In this document: positions 6,036 through 14,209 of the stretch, piece after piece
Position numbering within the stretch: position 1 is the first letter of the stretch
How the letters are laid out: each line of letters opens with the position of its first letter
Assembly (NCBI GenBank): GCA_016932435.1
Contig: JAFGCW010000058.1
Location: 1-19,220 of the forward strand
From: Dehalococcoidales bacterium
GTDB taxonomy: Bacteria; Chloroflexota; Dehalococcoidia; Dehalococcoidales; UBA2162
Direction: 5' to 3'
DNA: 19,220 nt
Program-made: the position numbers and the translations under genes
Notes under the pieces: model-generated
Told to the model about the DNA's origin: nothing
Databases searched by the model: none
The model's input: the letters and a program-made list of their open reading frames with translations, nothing else

Positions 6036-7130
6036 CTATGAAATGGCTCTCAAGACATTCATCAGGGCGTCGGTATGTTCGGGTTTGCCGACGCTGATGC
6101 GGACGTAATCTCTGAGAAGAGTGTCATCGTAGTAGCGGATGAGTATCCCCTTCTCCTGGAGATTCTGCCTGAGTTGCAGAGCATTACCCTTCTCCACCTT
6201 GCAGAGGATGAAATTTGCCTGTGAAGGGAACGGTTTAAGCCAGGATATTTTCTCCAGTTCAGTGAACAACCTCTCCCGCTCATCGATGATCTTCCGTACC
6301 GTGGACTGCAGGTAATCGATGTCTCTCAGGGATTTCTCGACCGCTACCATCGCGGCAGCATTGACATTATAGGGTATCTTGATTTTCAGAATATAATCGG
6401 CTATCTCCGGTGGGAACAGTCCGTAACCTACCCTCAGCCCAGCCAGTCCCGCCCATTTACTGAAGGTACGCAGCACGATCAGATTCCCGTATTCCTTAAC
6501 CAGAGGGACAACCGTCTGTCTGCTGAACTCATAGTATGCCTCATCGACCACCACCACGACATCCGTATCAAGTATCTTCCGAATGTCCGCTTCGGATATT
6601 ATATTCCCTGTAGGATTGTTGGGATTTGCAAGGAATATCACCTTTGTCCTGCTGTTCACAGCAGCTTTGATAGTTGCTACATCAATATCAAAACAGTTGT
6701 TCCTCGGTATCTCTACGAGTTTACCGCTGCACAAATCCGTGCTGAACTTGTATATGCCGAAGGTCGGGACACAGTTTATCACTTCCTCTCCCTGGTTCAG
6801 GAAGAGCCGCAATATCAGGTCGATAAGCTGGTTGCTGCCGCCGCCGGCGACAATGTACTTTTCATCGACGCCGCAGTATCCGGCCAGCAGCTTCCTTAGT
6901 TTGGTCTGTCCGTCATCAGGATACACATAATACTCGTCGTATGACGCCAGCGCTTTACTCACTGCTGGTGAACATCCGTATGGATTCTCATTGGCATCGA
7001 GTTTGATAATGGTATCGACCGGCACCTTAACCTTACCCTCCAGCGTATCCGGCGAGATTCGCGCCGAATAGCCGCCGAAATTCGCCAGGTCAGGCCTAAT
7101 ATACTTTTTTATGCTATCTTTTCCGGCCAT
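6036..7130 (-). CDS. hisC: Histidinol-phosphate aminotransferase
   Basis: A PLP enzyme that converts imidazole-acetol phosphate and glutamate to histidinol phosphate. Fold-type I aminotransferase motifs are clear: LDANENPYG (44-52), NPNNPTG (169-175), DEAYYEF (196-202), and SKWAGLAGLRVGYG (224-237) with PLP-binding K225. At 364 aa it has normal length. The reading frame stays open to 7496, but the extra part has no family similarity and would overlap the divergent HAD gene. I chose ATG 7130 because AGGAG lies 6 nt upstream and the HisC sequence begins right after it. It has its own promoter and terminator, separate from hisB. Confidence 0.95.
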   Translation of the reverse strand: MAGKDSIKKYIRPDLANFGGYSARISPDTLEGKVKVPVDTIIKLDANENPYGCSPAVSKALASYDEYYVYPDDGQTKLRKLLAGYCGVDEKYIVAGGGSNQLIDLILRLFLNQGEEVINCVPTFGIYKFSTDLCSGKLVEIPRNNCFDIDVATIKAAVNSRTKVIFLANPNNPTGNIISEADIRKILDTDVVVVVDEAYYEFSRQTVVPLVKEYGNLIVLRTFSKWAGLAGLRVGYGLFPPEIADYILKIKIPYNVNAAAMVAVEKSLRDIDYLQSTVRKIIDERERLFTELEKISWLKPFPSQANFILCKVEKGNALQLRQNLQEKGILIRYYDDTLLRDYVRISVGKPEHTDALMNVLRAIS

Positions 7131-7165
7131 TCGGTACTCCTGCTGATATGATACGAACAATCCAC

Positions 7166-7195
7166 ATTGTAGCACCGATTCAGGCCAGCCGACAA
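7166..7195 (-). promoter_or_regulatory. Promoter of hisC
   Basis: Minus-strand -35 TTGTCG (7190-7195) and -10 TACAAT (7166-7171) are 18 bp apart, giving a leader of roughly 30 nt before ATG 7130. Confidence 0.45.
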
Positions 7196-7242
7196 TCACA
7201 CCATGGTCATTCGAAACTTGAACCAGACCGCACTCCCTCTCT

Positions 7243-7270
7243 GTCATTCCGGACTTGATCCGGAATCCAG
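7243..7270. repeat. Dispersed palindromic repeat (CATTCCGGA...TCCGGAATCC type)
   Basis: A perfect 8-bp stem ATTCCGGA/TCCGGAAT (7246-7253 and 7259-7266) with a 5-nt loop lies between the divergent hisC and HAD genes. From memory, this wording is a dispersed intergenic repeat in several unrelated bacterial genomes. It slightly overlaps the candidate HAD promoter. Confidence 0.5.
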
Positions 7271-7284
7271 AAAACCTATATAAA
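7255..7284 (+). promoter_or_regulatory. Candidate promoter of the HAD/TIM-barrel pair
   Basis: TTGATC (7255-7260) with TATATA (7277-7282, 16 bp) or TATAAA (7279-7284, 18 bp) lies just upstream of the HAD gene. The RBS AAGGAG precedes ATG 7314. Confidence 0.4.
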
Positions 7285-7313
7285 TAATACGGACACTCTC
7301 TCAAGGAGACTCT

Positions 7314-8042
7314 ATGACCGAACAAAAACCTGCCATATTCTGGGATTTCGATGGAACCCTTGTACTGACTCCTAAATGGAGTACATCTCTGATAAAAGCG
7401 ATGGATATCCTGCACCCCGGTCATGATGTAACTCGTGAACAGATACGCATCTTTCTCCATGAAGGATTTCCCTGGCATACTCCTGAAAGATACCATCCGG
7501 AACTATCCTCCTCTGATGCCTGGTTGTCGTTCGTCAGGCCTGTACTGGCAGGCGCTGTCCATAAGGTAGGTTATGAAACTGAAGAATCTGGTCGTGTAGC
7601 AGGACTGGCACAGGAAATTATACTGGATTCTGAGACGTATATACCCTACGATGATACACTTCCGGTATTACTGGACCTGCATCAGAAAGGCTGGCGACAT
7701 GTCATACTGTCCAATAACTACCCCGAGTTGCCGGACGTAGTCAGTCATCTTTCCTTCAGTCATTTGATAGCCGATTGTATCACTTCCGGACTTGTGGGTT
7801 ATGAAAAACCCAATCCCTGTATTTTCGAATACGCCCTGGAACGTGCCGAGCAGCCCGAAAAAGTATGGATGGTGGGCGATAATATCGAAGCGGATGTCAG
7901 GGGCGCCGAAGCAGCCGGTATACCAGCTATACTTGTACATACTCAGGTAACCGAAAAACCAGGATATTATGCTGCTAACCTGCATGAAGTTACCAGGATT
8001 ATCGACGAAAACAGCTTACACAGGAGGATACCCGTTGGATAA
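7314..8042 (+). CDS. HAD-family phosphatase (candidate histidinol-phosphate phosphatase)
   Basis: A 242-aa haloacid-dehalogenase-type hydrolase, phosphoglycolate-phosphatase-like, probably cytoplasmic. All four motifs are present: DFDGTL with nucleophile D11 and acid D13, SNN (133-135), K165 in GYEKPN, and GDNIEADV (188-195). A helical cap lies between motifs I and II. The natural substrate cannot be read from the sequence. Because it lies among his genes and no histidinol-phosphate phosphatase is otherwise visible here, that role is a reasonable guess but only inference; it is on the opposite strand and not in the same transcript. The TIM-barrel gene overlaps its end by 8 nt, so the two are translated together. 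Confidence 0.85.
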   Translation: MTEQKPAIFWDFDGTLVLTPKWSTSLIKAMDILHPGHDVTREQIRIFLHEGFPWHTPERYHPELSSSDAWLSFVRPVLAGAVHKVGYETEESGRVAGLAQEIILDSETYIPYDDTLPVLLDLHQKGWRHVILSNNYPELPDVVSHLSFSHLIADCITSGLVGYEKPNPCIFEYALERAEQPEKVWMVGDNIEADVRGAEAAGIPAILVHTQVTEKPGYYAANLHEVTRIIDENSLHRRIPVG

Positions 8043-8829
8043 ACCTCGTTTATCTATCTCGACCTGTTTTAATTATGCCGTACCGGTTGAAGAGCAGCTG
8101 CCGCTCATCGCCGAAGCCGGATTTACGCATGTGTCCTTCGGACAGGATGAAAAGCACTCCGGTATCCTCGATATGCAGAAACGCAGAATACTCAAGGAAC
8201 TCCTGAGGAAGAATAGCCTTGAGATCGATACCATTCACGGCCCGCAGTTGAACAATCCTGCCAGTATAGCAAAACTCAGGGAAATAATAAGTGCCGCAAC
8301 TGACCTGTCAGCACCCGTGATAGTAGTTCATCCCGTGCCTTTTGAACTGGATGAAGCCGACTTCGATAAAATACTGGCCGTGGTCCTGCAGACAATTGAG
8401 GAAATACAGCCTATCCTACTGGCGACAGGTATAAAGATAGCCATCGAGAACGTGATGCCCGGTCCTGCAACCGAACTTATAGTCCGGGCGCTTAAACAGG
8501 CTGATTCGGGCTGTTTCGGTTTCTGTTATGATTCCTCACATGAGCAGATAGACGGCCCGAGACCTAATGATCTGCTGAAATTATTCAAAGATAGGATTAT
8601 CGCAGTGCACCTTTCCGACCGGATAAAGGAATTCGCCGACCATGTCCCGCCGGGAGATGGATTCATCGATTGGCCTAATGTTGCAGCATTACTGAAAAAA
8701 TCACCTTTCAAAGGTCCGCTACTTTTTGAAGTAATGGTGGAACACACTTCAGTGAAAGAGACTCAGTCGTTCTTGAGACTGGCATACGAAAGAGCTTTTT
8801 ATGTACATTCTCTGATAGAGAATGCCTAA
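8035..8829 (+). CDS. Sugar phosphate isomerase/epimerase-like TIM barrel (AP-endonuclease 2 family)
   Basis: A 264-aa protein of the xylose-isomerase-like TIM-barrel superfamily. Metal-ligand positions are visible: HPVP, IENVMPGP with Glu, CYDSSH with Asp and His, HLSDR, DHVPPGDGFIDW, and a late Glu in LFEVMVEH. The family includes sugar isomerases, epimerases and endonuclease IV; the specific reaction is unknown. The start is TTG 8035, because AGGAGG (8022-8027) lies 7 nt before it; a longer in-frame start at 7969 would lie deep inside the HAD gene. The 8-nt overlap with the HAD gene suggests a joint job on a phosphorylated sugar or similar metabolite. It ends tail-to-tail with hisD, overlapping by 4 nt. 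Confidence 0.85.
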   Translation: MDKPRLSISTCFNYAVPVEEQLPLIAEAGFTHVSFGQDEKHSGILDMQKRRILKELLRKNSLEIDTIHGPQLNNPASIAKLREIISAATDLSAPVIVVHPVPFELDEADFDKILAVVLQTIEEIQPILLATGIKIAIENVMPGPATELIVRALKQADSGCFGFCYDSSHEQIDGPRPNDLLKLFKDRIIAVHLSDRIKEFADHVPPGDGFIDWPNVAALLKKSPFKGPLLFEVMVEHTSVKETQSFLRLAYERAFYVHSLIENA

Positions 8830-10106
8830 CTCGGATCCTCCAACCTCTTCTCGATCGCTTTCGCATGGGCGTCGAGACCTTCGGTCTTCGCGATAACCTG
8901 TGCCGCTTTACCGATTTCGTTGATATCAAGTTTATCGGTATCAATCAGGCTGGTTAGCTTCGCGAAATCGGTTACGTTCAGCGGAGAACCGAAGCGTGCC
9001 GTGCCGCCGGTAGGCAGTATGTGGGCTGGTCCCGCAATATAATCTCCCAGCGCTACAGTACCCTTTTTACCCGTAATCACGCACCCCGCAGCGGTTATCT
9101 TCTCAAGGTAAGATTCGACATTTTCAACCAGCATCAGCAGGTGCTCCGGAGCATACAGATTAGCCAGTTCAACCGCTTCATCGATACTCTCTACCAGGCC
9201 GATCATTCCCCAGTCTTCAAGGTTCTTCTCTGCTTCTCCCCGGTTACTCAATTCCTTCAACTGTTCTTCAACTTCAATTCTGACCTTATGTGCCGTCTTC
9301 CGTGAGTTTGTCAGCATGATTGCCGAACCGGAAGTATGTTCCGCCTGGGCAAGGAGATCGGAAGCACAGAATGCCGGATCCGCCCTGTCATCGGCAATAA
9401 TTACTACCTCGGAAGGACCGAACAGGCCGTCGATACCAACAACTCCGAACAGCAGTTTCTTTGCCAGCGTCACATAGATATTACCGGGGCCGAAAATTTT
9501 ATCCACTGCCGGAATCGATTCCGTACCGTACGCCAGCGCGGCTACCGCCTGGGCTCCACCAACGGAGAATACTCTGTCCACACCAGCGATCTTCGCCGCG
9601 GCGAGTGTCGCGGGATGAATTTGTCCGTTCTTCTGCGGCGGGGTAACCAGTATTATATCTTGCACTCCGGCTACCTTTGCCGGAACTGCCGCCATCAACA
9701 AAGAAGAGGGTAGCGGCGAGGTGAATCCCGGCGTGATAATCCCGACTCTTTTCAACGGTCTGATAAGCCAGCCGAGACCATCTCTAACGCTCTCATTCAG
9801 TAAACTATCCCTCTGGGCAATATGATAGGATGAAATCCTTTCGGCAGCCAGGTTCAGGGCTGTAACAAGCGCTGGATCAACACTGCTACTTGCCGTTATT
9901 ACCTGTTCTTTACTGACCTCCAGCGAGTCCAGTGTTACTCCGTCGAATTTCTGTGTATATTCAAGTAAAGCAGCATCACCTCGACGGGAAACTTCCGCTA
10001 TTATATCCCTGATAGTCTTTTCCCGTTCATCGGTTTCAAAGCCGCTTGATGGTCCCTGTCGCGACAGTATGCTTTGTAAGGTTTCAAACCCTTCTATTAT
10101 CTTCAT
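8826..10106 (-). CDS. hisD: Histidinol dehydrogenase
   Basis: This zinc enzyme oxidises histidinol to histidine with two NAD+ in the last two pathway steps. At 426 aa it is of normal length. The zinc ligands are all present: Q254 and H257 (AQAEHT), D355 (GDYIAGP) and H414 (DAHAKAIEK). The catalytic pair is E321-H322 (YAPEHLL). GPGNIYVT (207-214) and GGTARFGSPLNVTDF (367-381) are also typical. The ATG at 10106 lies 9 nt after the hisG stop with a weak RBS, so it depends on the hisG transcript and probably on coupled translation. The convergent 4-nt overlap with the TIM-barrel gene leaves no room for a separate terminator. Confidence 0.97.
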   Translation of the reverse strand: MKIIEGFETLQSILSRQGPSSGFETDEREKTIRDIIAEVSRRGDAALLEYTQKFDGVTLDSLEVSKEQVITASSSVDPALVTALNLAAERISSYHIAQRDSLLNESVRDGLGWLIRPLKRVGIITPGFTSPLPSSLLMAAVPAKVAGVQDIILVTPPQKNGQIHPATLAAAKIAGVDRVFSVGGAQAVAALAYGTESIPAVDKIFGPGNIYVTLAKKLLFGVVGIDGLFGPSEVVIIADDRADPAFCASDLLAQAEHTSGSAIMLTNSRKTAHKVRIEVEEQLKELSNRGEAEKNLEDWGMIGLVESIDEAVELANLYAPEHLLMLVENVESYLEKITAAGCVITGKKGTVALGDYIAGPAHILPTGGTARFGSPLNVTDFAKLTSLIDTDKLDINEIGKAAQVIAKTEGLDAHAKAIEKRLEDPS

Positions 10107-10115
10107 TTTTCCGGT

Positions 10116-11528
10116 TTATTCTTTAATACCTTTTTTAAGTACCTTTACTATAGACTTTATTCTATCACTCTTATCGGCAGCAGCAATACTGTTTTTATTA
10201 CCGATCAGCCGTGCCGTTGATTCAAAAAGGGTATCGATTATTCGGAGATTATGCCTGGCTATCGTTCCCCCGGTTTCCGTGTTCTCTATAAGAAGGTCGG
10301 CATCCTCGGGCAGAAAGGCTTCGGTTGCACCCCAGGTAGGTATTACCCGGTACATTCCTATGTGATTTTCCCTGGCGCACTTGTCCGCAATATTAACATA
10401 TTCGGAAGCTACACGGATTGGCAGAAAGCGTTCTGCAAAATAATCCCGCAGTTCTTGTAGATCATTTACCGGCAGTTTATCATCGATTACGGCAACAATC
10501 TTCACCCAGCTCGATTTAAGGTCGAGGAGTTCCGCTACCGGGCTGGACGGAAACTGGTACAGGTGATCGAGCACCCAGTCCTTCCCGGTAATGGCAAGAT
10601 CGAAACTACCGTTCGCAACCTGGAGGGGCATATCCTGCGGCCGTATCACCTTTATACTGACGCCTTCCAGGTCCGTATCCGGTCTCCTGTTCCCTGTCTC
10701 TGAGGGATAGTCAAGCATGTTCACTCCCGCCCGACTAAGTAGTTCGACTGCGTGCTTCTGCTGGTGTCCGTCTGGCAGAGCCAGCCTGACAATGCCATTA
10801 GTTTTATTCTTTCTGGAATAACCTCCAGTAATGATCCCTGTTGTAATATCAGCAGGTGGTGTACTCTTCCGCATGGTGCGCAATGCTTCATCAATTGAAG
10901 CCAGCAACATGCTCAGGTCTTCTTTCTCCCAGCTGTTCCGGTTGGCAATAAGGCAGGCATTGAAATTCAGGACATCTTTAACCGGCACGAGATCGGAATC
11001 CGGCACCTCTTCTCCGTCCCTGATTAGCGCAAGTTCCGCGCTTTCCGGTGGATAGGCGCCGGCAGCGCCCCATAAAGAATATATACTGAACCTGCGCAGC
11101 CTGTTCTTCAGAGCAAACGATTCAGCCAGGTTTGGATACTCGCTGACAATCCGTATGATATTGTCGACCTCACGAATGGTCTTTATGTCAGTCAACTCAC
11201 CGGACTGACTTGCAGCCATATATAAAGTGCCCTCGCCATATCCCAGGTTCCGCAGTTCTATGATGTCAACACTCGGATATTTGGAAGTAAGTTCTTCCAC
11301 CCAGTCCAGTCCGCAGATACCGAGATCATAGTTCCCTATCGCAACCTGGATGGGTATATCTTTCTCGTGGAATATTTTTGCCAGAAGTCCTGGGAATCTG
11401 CTTGAGTTCAGACGGTACGACCGTGCTCCTTCTACGTAACCGTCTATCGCCCACTCAGCCCGTTCAAGCAGGTCGGCAGTATCGACAAGCAGCCTACCTT
11501 TTGGTAACGCTATCTTTAGGTTACTGAT
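10116..11528 (-). CDS. hisG: Tandem-domain ATP phosphoribosyltransferase, apparent AUC start
   Basis: HisG joins ATP and PRPP in the first committed step of histidine synthesis and is the usual feedback target. This protein has about 470 residues and contains two HisG domains. Domain 1 (4 to ~220) shows KIALPKGRL, YDLGICGLDWVEE (67-79) and VDIIELRNLGYGE. Its PRPP-loop region reads RDGEEVPDSDL and has lost the TGxTL signature. Domain 2 (244-470) shows RLALPDG, FDLAITGKDWV (309-319), and an intact loop ENTETGGTIARHN with STARLI. Upstream of residue 77 there is no in-frame ATG, GTG or TTG before a TAA at 11544-11546. AGGAG (11536-11540) stands exactly 7 nt before ATC at 11526-11528, followed by SNLKIALPKGR, the normal HisG beginning. 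A promoter lies just upstream. So the start is either AUC or a base error in ATG. Confidence 0.85.
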   Translation of the reverse strand: MSNLKIALPKGRLLVDTADLLERAEWAIDGYVEGARSYRLNSSRFPGLLAKIFHEKDIPIQVAIGNYDLGICGLDWVEELTSKYPSVDIIELRNLGYGEGTLYMAASQSGELTDIKTIREVDNIIRIVSEYPNLAESFALKNRLRRFSIYSLWGAAGAYPPESAELALIRDGEEVPDSDLVPVKDVLNFNACLIANRNSWEKEDLSMLLASIDEALRTMRKSTPPADITTGIITGGYSRKNKTNGIVRLALPDGHQQKHAVELLSRAGVNMLDYPSETGNRRPDTDLEGVSIKVIRPQDMPLQVANGSFDLAITGKDWVLDHLYQFPSSPVAELLDLKSSWVKIVAVIDDKLPVNDLQELRDYFAERFLPIRVASEYVNIADKCARENHIGMYRVIPTWGATEAFLPEDADLLIENTETGGTIARHNLRIIDTLFESTARLIGNKNSIAAADKSDRIKSIVKVLKKGIKE

Positions 11529-11561
11529 CTGTTTTCTCCTGATTTATTAAAGCTTATTAAA

Positions 11562-11590
11562 TATATAATTCCCACCATGATTTACGTCAA
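11562..11590 (-). promoter_or_regulatory. Promoter of hisG-hisD
   Basis: Minus-strand -35 TTGACG (11585-11590) and -10 TATATA (11562-11567) with a 17-bp spacer. The start near 11555 leaves about 27 nt of leader containing the AGGAG at 11536-11540. This fixes translation of hisG close to 11528. Confidence 0.65.
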
Positions 11591-11630
11591 CTCGAAATCC
11601 CTCTCGGAAACTGACTTTATAAGTTGGGTT

Positions 11631-11670
11631 AACACCTCTCCCTTTGTTAAAGGGAGACTGAGAGGGGTTT
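11631..11670. repeat. Intergenic inverted repeat between hisZ and hisG
   Basis: The core is a perfect stem CTCCCTTT/AAAGGGAG (11638-11645, 11649-11656) with a 3-nt loop. An outer stem pairs 11631-11640 with 11661-11670 with about one mismatch. There is no T-run on the hisZ side, so it is more like a small dispersed repeat than a standard terminator, though it may shape the 3' end of hisZ mRNA. Confidence 0.45.
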
Positions 11671-11734
11671 TATAGATTCATGCTTTAATAGATTTTTCCC
11701 CAAGCGTGAACTATTTATATTATTATCGGAACTC

Positions 11735-12973
11735 TTAGACACCGCTTGCCAGTATTTTCAATACTTCTTTCTTAGTAGAAGCTTCGGATATTTCCCGGCT
11801 GGCAGTTTCTGTAACTACAAAATGAGGTTCTTCTCCACGCACTTCGATTAACCAGTTTTCATCTCCCGGCTCTTTACTACCGGAATAAATCTCAGCGATA
11901 TAACCCTCATCATGCAGACCTGAAGCCAGTTTGAAAGCTTCTTTCATCTGAGCATATCCGGCCTTGACCATGACCTTTATACTGTCTATGTCTATAGAAG
12001 TCTCCTGCTGAACAAGCTCCATCAACCTGTCGAGGTAGAGAGCAAACCCTGACGCGGGGACATCATTACCTCCCATCAGGGGTATAAGTGCGTCGTATCG
12101 TCCGCCGCCGCCAATATGTTGACCGCCGGCTATAAGCTGGTAAATAATACCGGTGTAATACTCGAAACCTCTTCCGGATGAGATATCTATACGATAACTG
12201 ATGCCCATTTCTTCAAGCATCTCGACAACACTGACGAAATTATCCAGTGACTGTTCGAGTTCCGGGAAATCGTGGTTGAACAAGGCTTTCACATTTTTCA
12301 GGAAACCTGATGACTGTCCCCTCATATCCAGTAAGGGTGTCAGAATCCGACTCAGTTCCGGCTTTTCCGCTTTCATTCTTTCCAAGACTTTTTCGTCGCC
12401 ATCCAGAATATCGTCGAATGCTTTCGCCTGCTCTTCTTCACTCAATCCGAATTTCTCCAGCAAAGCTCTTATCAGTCCCGCGTGCGATAACCTCAACCTG
12501 ATGTTCTTTATACCGGCTTTCTTCAACACTTCAAGAGCCAGCGATATCAGTTCAATATCGGCGACTATGGACCCGGCACCGATAAGCTCGACTCCGCACT
12601 GCCATTTCTCACGTGTTTCCTTGCCGGTCTCTTCGAAGACAAAGACATTCGTTACGTAAAATAGTTTAGCAGGCTGATCCGATTCTTCAGTACAGATATA
12701 AAACCTGGCGATAGGAATGGTACCGTCAGGCCGCATGACAATCCTTTCACCACTCCAGCCATCCCAGTCCAGGAAAGAATACACTCTGCCAAGCCTTCCG
12801 GGTGTGAGTGTACCGGTAGATGTGAAAAGGTGCAGATACTCGAGAGTCGGAGTCCTCACTTCTTCATATCCCCATTTGACACAGCAGTCTCTGAAGATTC
12901 CTTCTATCAACCGGAACTTCTTCATCTCTGCCGGAGTTAAGTCCTGTGTTCCTTTACACCTGTCTATTTCCAT
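11735..12973 (-). CDS. hisZ: ATP phosphoribosyltransferase regulatory subunit (HisRS paralogue)
   Basis: HisZ is a catalytically dead relative of histidyl-tRNA synthetase that pairs with HisG. The class II fold is visible: MRPDGTIPIARF (83-94), CGVELIGAGSIVADIELI (129-146), GRGFEYYTG and GGGRYDALI. HisZ is favoured over HisS because the motif-2 arginine is replaced (VFVFE where HisS has FRYE), the HisA motif reads SGRGFEYY and not LVRGLDYY, and GVELIGA-S-AD-E is typical of HisZ. About 80 C-terminal residues resemble a degenerate anticodon-binding domain, which many HisZ lack, so a HisS role cannot be fully excluded. I chose ATG 12973, as AAAGGTG sits 6 nt upstream; an in-frame GTG at 12982 would overlap that RBS. 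It lies upstream of hisG on the same strand. Confidence 0.78.
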   Translation of the reverse strand: MEIDRCKGTQDLTPAEMKKFRLIEGIFRDCCVKWGYEEVRTPTLEYLHLFTSTGTLTPGRLGRVYSFLDWDGWSGERIVMRPDGTIPIARFYICTEESDQPAKLFYVTNVFVFEETGKETREKWQCGVELIGAGSIVADIELISLALEVLKKAGIKNIRLRLSHAGLIRALLEKFGLSEEEQAKAFDDILDGDEKVLERMKAEKPELSRILTPLLDMRGQSSGFLKNVKALFNHDFPELEQSLDNFVSVVEMLEEMGISYRIDISSGRGFEYYTGIIYQLIAGGQHIGGGGRYDALIPLMGGNDVPASGFALYLDRLMELVQQETSIDIDSIKVMVKAGYAQMKEAFKLASGLHDEGYIAEIYSGSKEPGDENWLIEVRGEEPHFVVTETASREISEASTKKEVLKILASGV

Positions 12974-13000
12974 ATAAAACACCTTTATGACAACCAGTAA

Positions 13001-13029
13001 AGTTTACAATACAAAGCGATTCTAATCAA
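13001..13029 (-). promoter_or_regulatory. Promoter of hisZ
   Basis: Minus-strand TTGATT (13024-13029) and TAAACT (13001-13006), 17-bp spacer, 28 bp before ATG 12973. Confidence 0.4.
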
Positions 13030-13077
13030 ATCTGAGATTGGTAGTTTATCGTCGAAAAGCACATCAGTCGAAAATAG

Positions 13078-13107
13078 TTGACTATTCCTATCGACAATAT
13101 GTATAAT
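13078..13107 (+). promoter_or_regulatory. Promoter P1 of the cytochrome genes
   Basis: TTGACT (13078-13083) and a perfect TATAAT (13102-13107) are 18 bp apart. Two direct copies of GTCGAAAA (13051-13058, 13067-13074), 16 bp apart, lie just upstream and could bind an activator. Confidence 0.6.
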
Positions 13108-13116
13108 CTAAAGACC

Positions 13117-13145
13117 TTGTATTTTTTTTTACCAGCATGTATACT
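13117..13145 (+). promoter_or_regulatory. Possible promoter P2 of the cytochrome genes
   Basis: TTGTAT (13117-13122) and TATACT (13140-13145) with a 17-bp spacer containing a run of T. It lies downstream of P1 and would give a leader of about 80 nt. Confidence 0.4.
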
Positions 13146-13232
13146 ATTAATCCAATCAAATAACTTCAGTCAGGATACACTAGTTCAATAGAGATTCCGG
13201 GATACGCGATCTACGAAGTGGGGGGTGTGGCA

Positions 13233-14180
13233 ATGAAATATAAATACTTGATCGCAGGCTCTATCCTTACTCTCGGACTGGTAATGGCGCTTTCATTGGC
13301 GGCCTGTAATGGGGAAATAGAATCGGTGGAAGGTGAGACAGGCTGCGCTGAGTGCCATAATGAGACTACACTTGTTCTCACACATGTTCTGGAATGGGAG
13401 CAATCGCTTCACTCGACCGGTACCGCTTATGCGAGAAGCTCATCCGCTTCCTGTGCCGGCTGTCATTCCAGTGAAGGCTTCACAGCCATGCTCGCGACAG
13501 ATATGAATCCGGGCGAAGTAACTGAAGGCGAGACTAATCCAAGCCCACCAAACTGCAGGACCTGCCATGAAATTCATACCAGCTACACCATTGATGATTT
13601 TGTCCTGAGGGCTACGGATTCCTTCACTCTGTACACCAGTGGCGAAAAATATGATTTTGGGGACGGTAACCTGTGTGCAAACTGCCACCAGCCTCGGCGC
13701 AGTGGTCCTGTGGTCGGTGGTGGTGATGTCAAAGTAGATTCTACCCATTGGGGCCCTCACCACGGTGTCCAGGCTACTTCTTTCATTGGTATCGGTGGTT
13801 ACGGTGTTGAACCCAGTAAGTCAAGACCTCATTATGAGGCGGTAAGTAACGGTTGTCCACAATGTCATATGGTCAACGACAGACATGAAATGGCACCGGA
13901 TATCACCTCCTGCGAAATATGCCACAGTGATATAGAGAGCTTTGACTACAACGGAGTGCAGACCGAAGTCGAAGGGATGCTGGAGGAACTGGGAAGCCTT
14001 CTGGAGGCGAGAGGACTGATCGAGGATGGTCATCCTGTAGTAGGAACATATCCGGAAGAACAGGCAGGGGCTTTGTGGAACTATATTGCAGTCGTTGAAG
14101 ATGGAAGTCTCGGCGTACATGACCCCGATTTTATTAAAGCTATTCTCCAGGTTGGAATAGACGCATTGAGCCCTCAGTAA
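13233..14180 (+). CDS. Hexahaem c-type cytochrome lipoprotein
   Basis: A 315-aa extracytoplasmic electron-transfer protein. A hydrophobic signal ends in LSLAAC, so Cys25 should carry lipid and tether the protein to the outer face of the membrane. Six CxxCH haem sites are visible: CAECH (38-42), CAGCH (74-78), CRTCH (108-112), CANCH (148-152), CPQCH (208-212) and CEICH (227-231), plus extra His that may be distal ligands (for example HEIH and HWGPHH). The last ~85 residues have no haem site and form an acidic, probably helical tail. I chose ATG 13233 over GTG 13218, because the G-rich RBS lies between them. The terminal acceptor or donor is unknown. It is followed by a membrane protein and a NapC-like cytochrome, its likely partners. 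Confidence 0.9.
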   Translation: MKYKYLIAGSILTLGLVMALSLAACNGEIESVEGETGCAECHNETTLVLTHVLEWEQSLHSTGTAYARSSSASCAGCHSSEGFTAMLATDMNPGEVTEGETNPSPPNCRTCHEIHTSYTIDDFVLRATDSFTLYTSGEKYDFGDGNLCANCHQPRRSGPVVGGGDVKVDSTHWGPHHGVQATSFIGIGGYGVEPSKSRPHYEAVSNGCPQCHMVNDRHEMAPDITSCEICHSDIESFDYNGVQTEVEGMLEELGSLLEARGLIEDGHPVVGTYPEEQAGALWNYIAVVEDGSLGVHDPDFIKAILQVGIDALSPQ

Positions 14181-14209
14181 ATATTTACGTCCGAAAAGAG
14201 GTCATCGGA

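Noticed and set aside
7131..7496. N-terminal extension of hisC to an in-frame start at 7496
   Set aside because: It would overlap the divergent HAD gene and both promoters, and includes the palindromic repeat. HisC similarity and a good RBS start at 7130.
11298..11300. GTG at 11300 as the hisG start
   Set aside because: It would remove the first 76 residues, including the KIALPKGR strand and the YDLGICGLDW motif of domain 1, and has no RBS.
11735..12973. Histidyl-tRNA synthetase (hisS)
   Set aside because: The motif-2 arginine is lost, HisA motif 1 differs, and the wording of the middle region and the position upstream of hisG fit HisZ better, although the C-terminal domain leaves some doubt.
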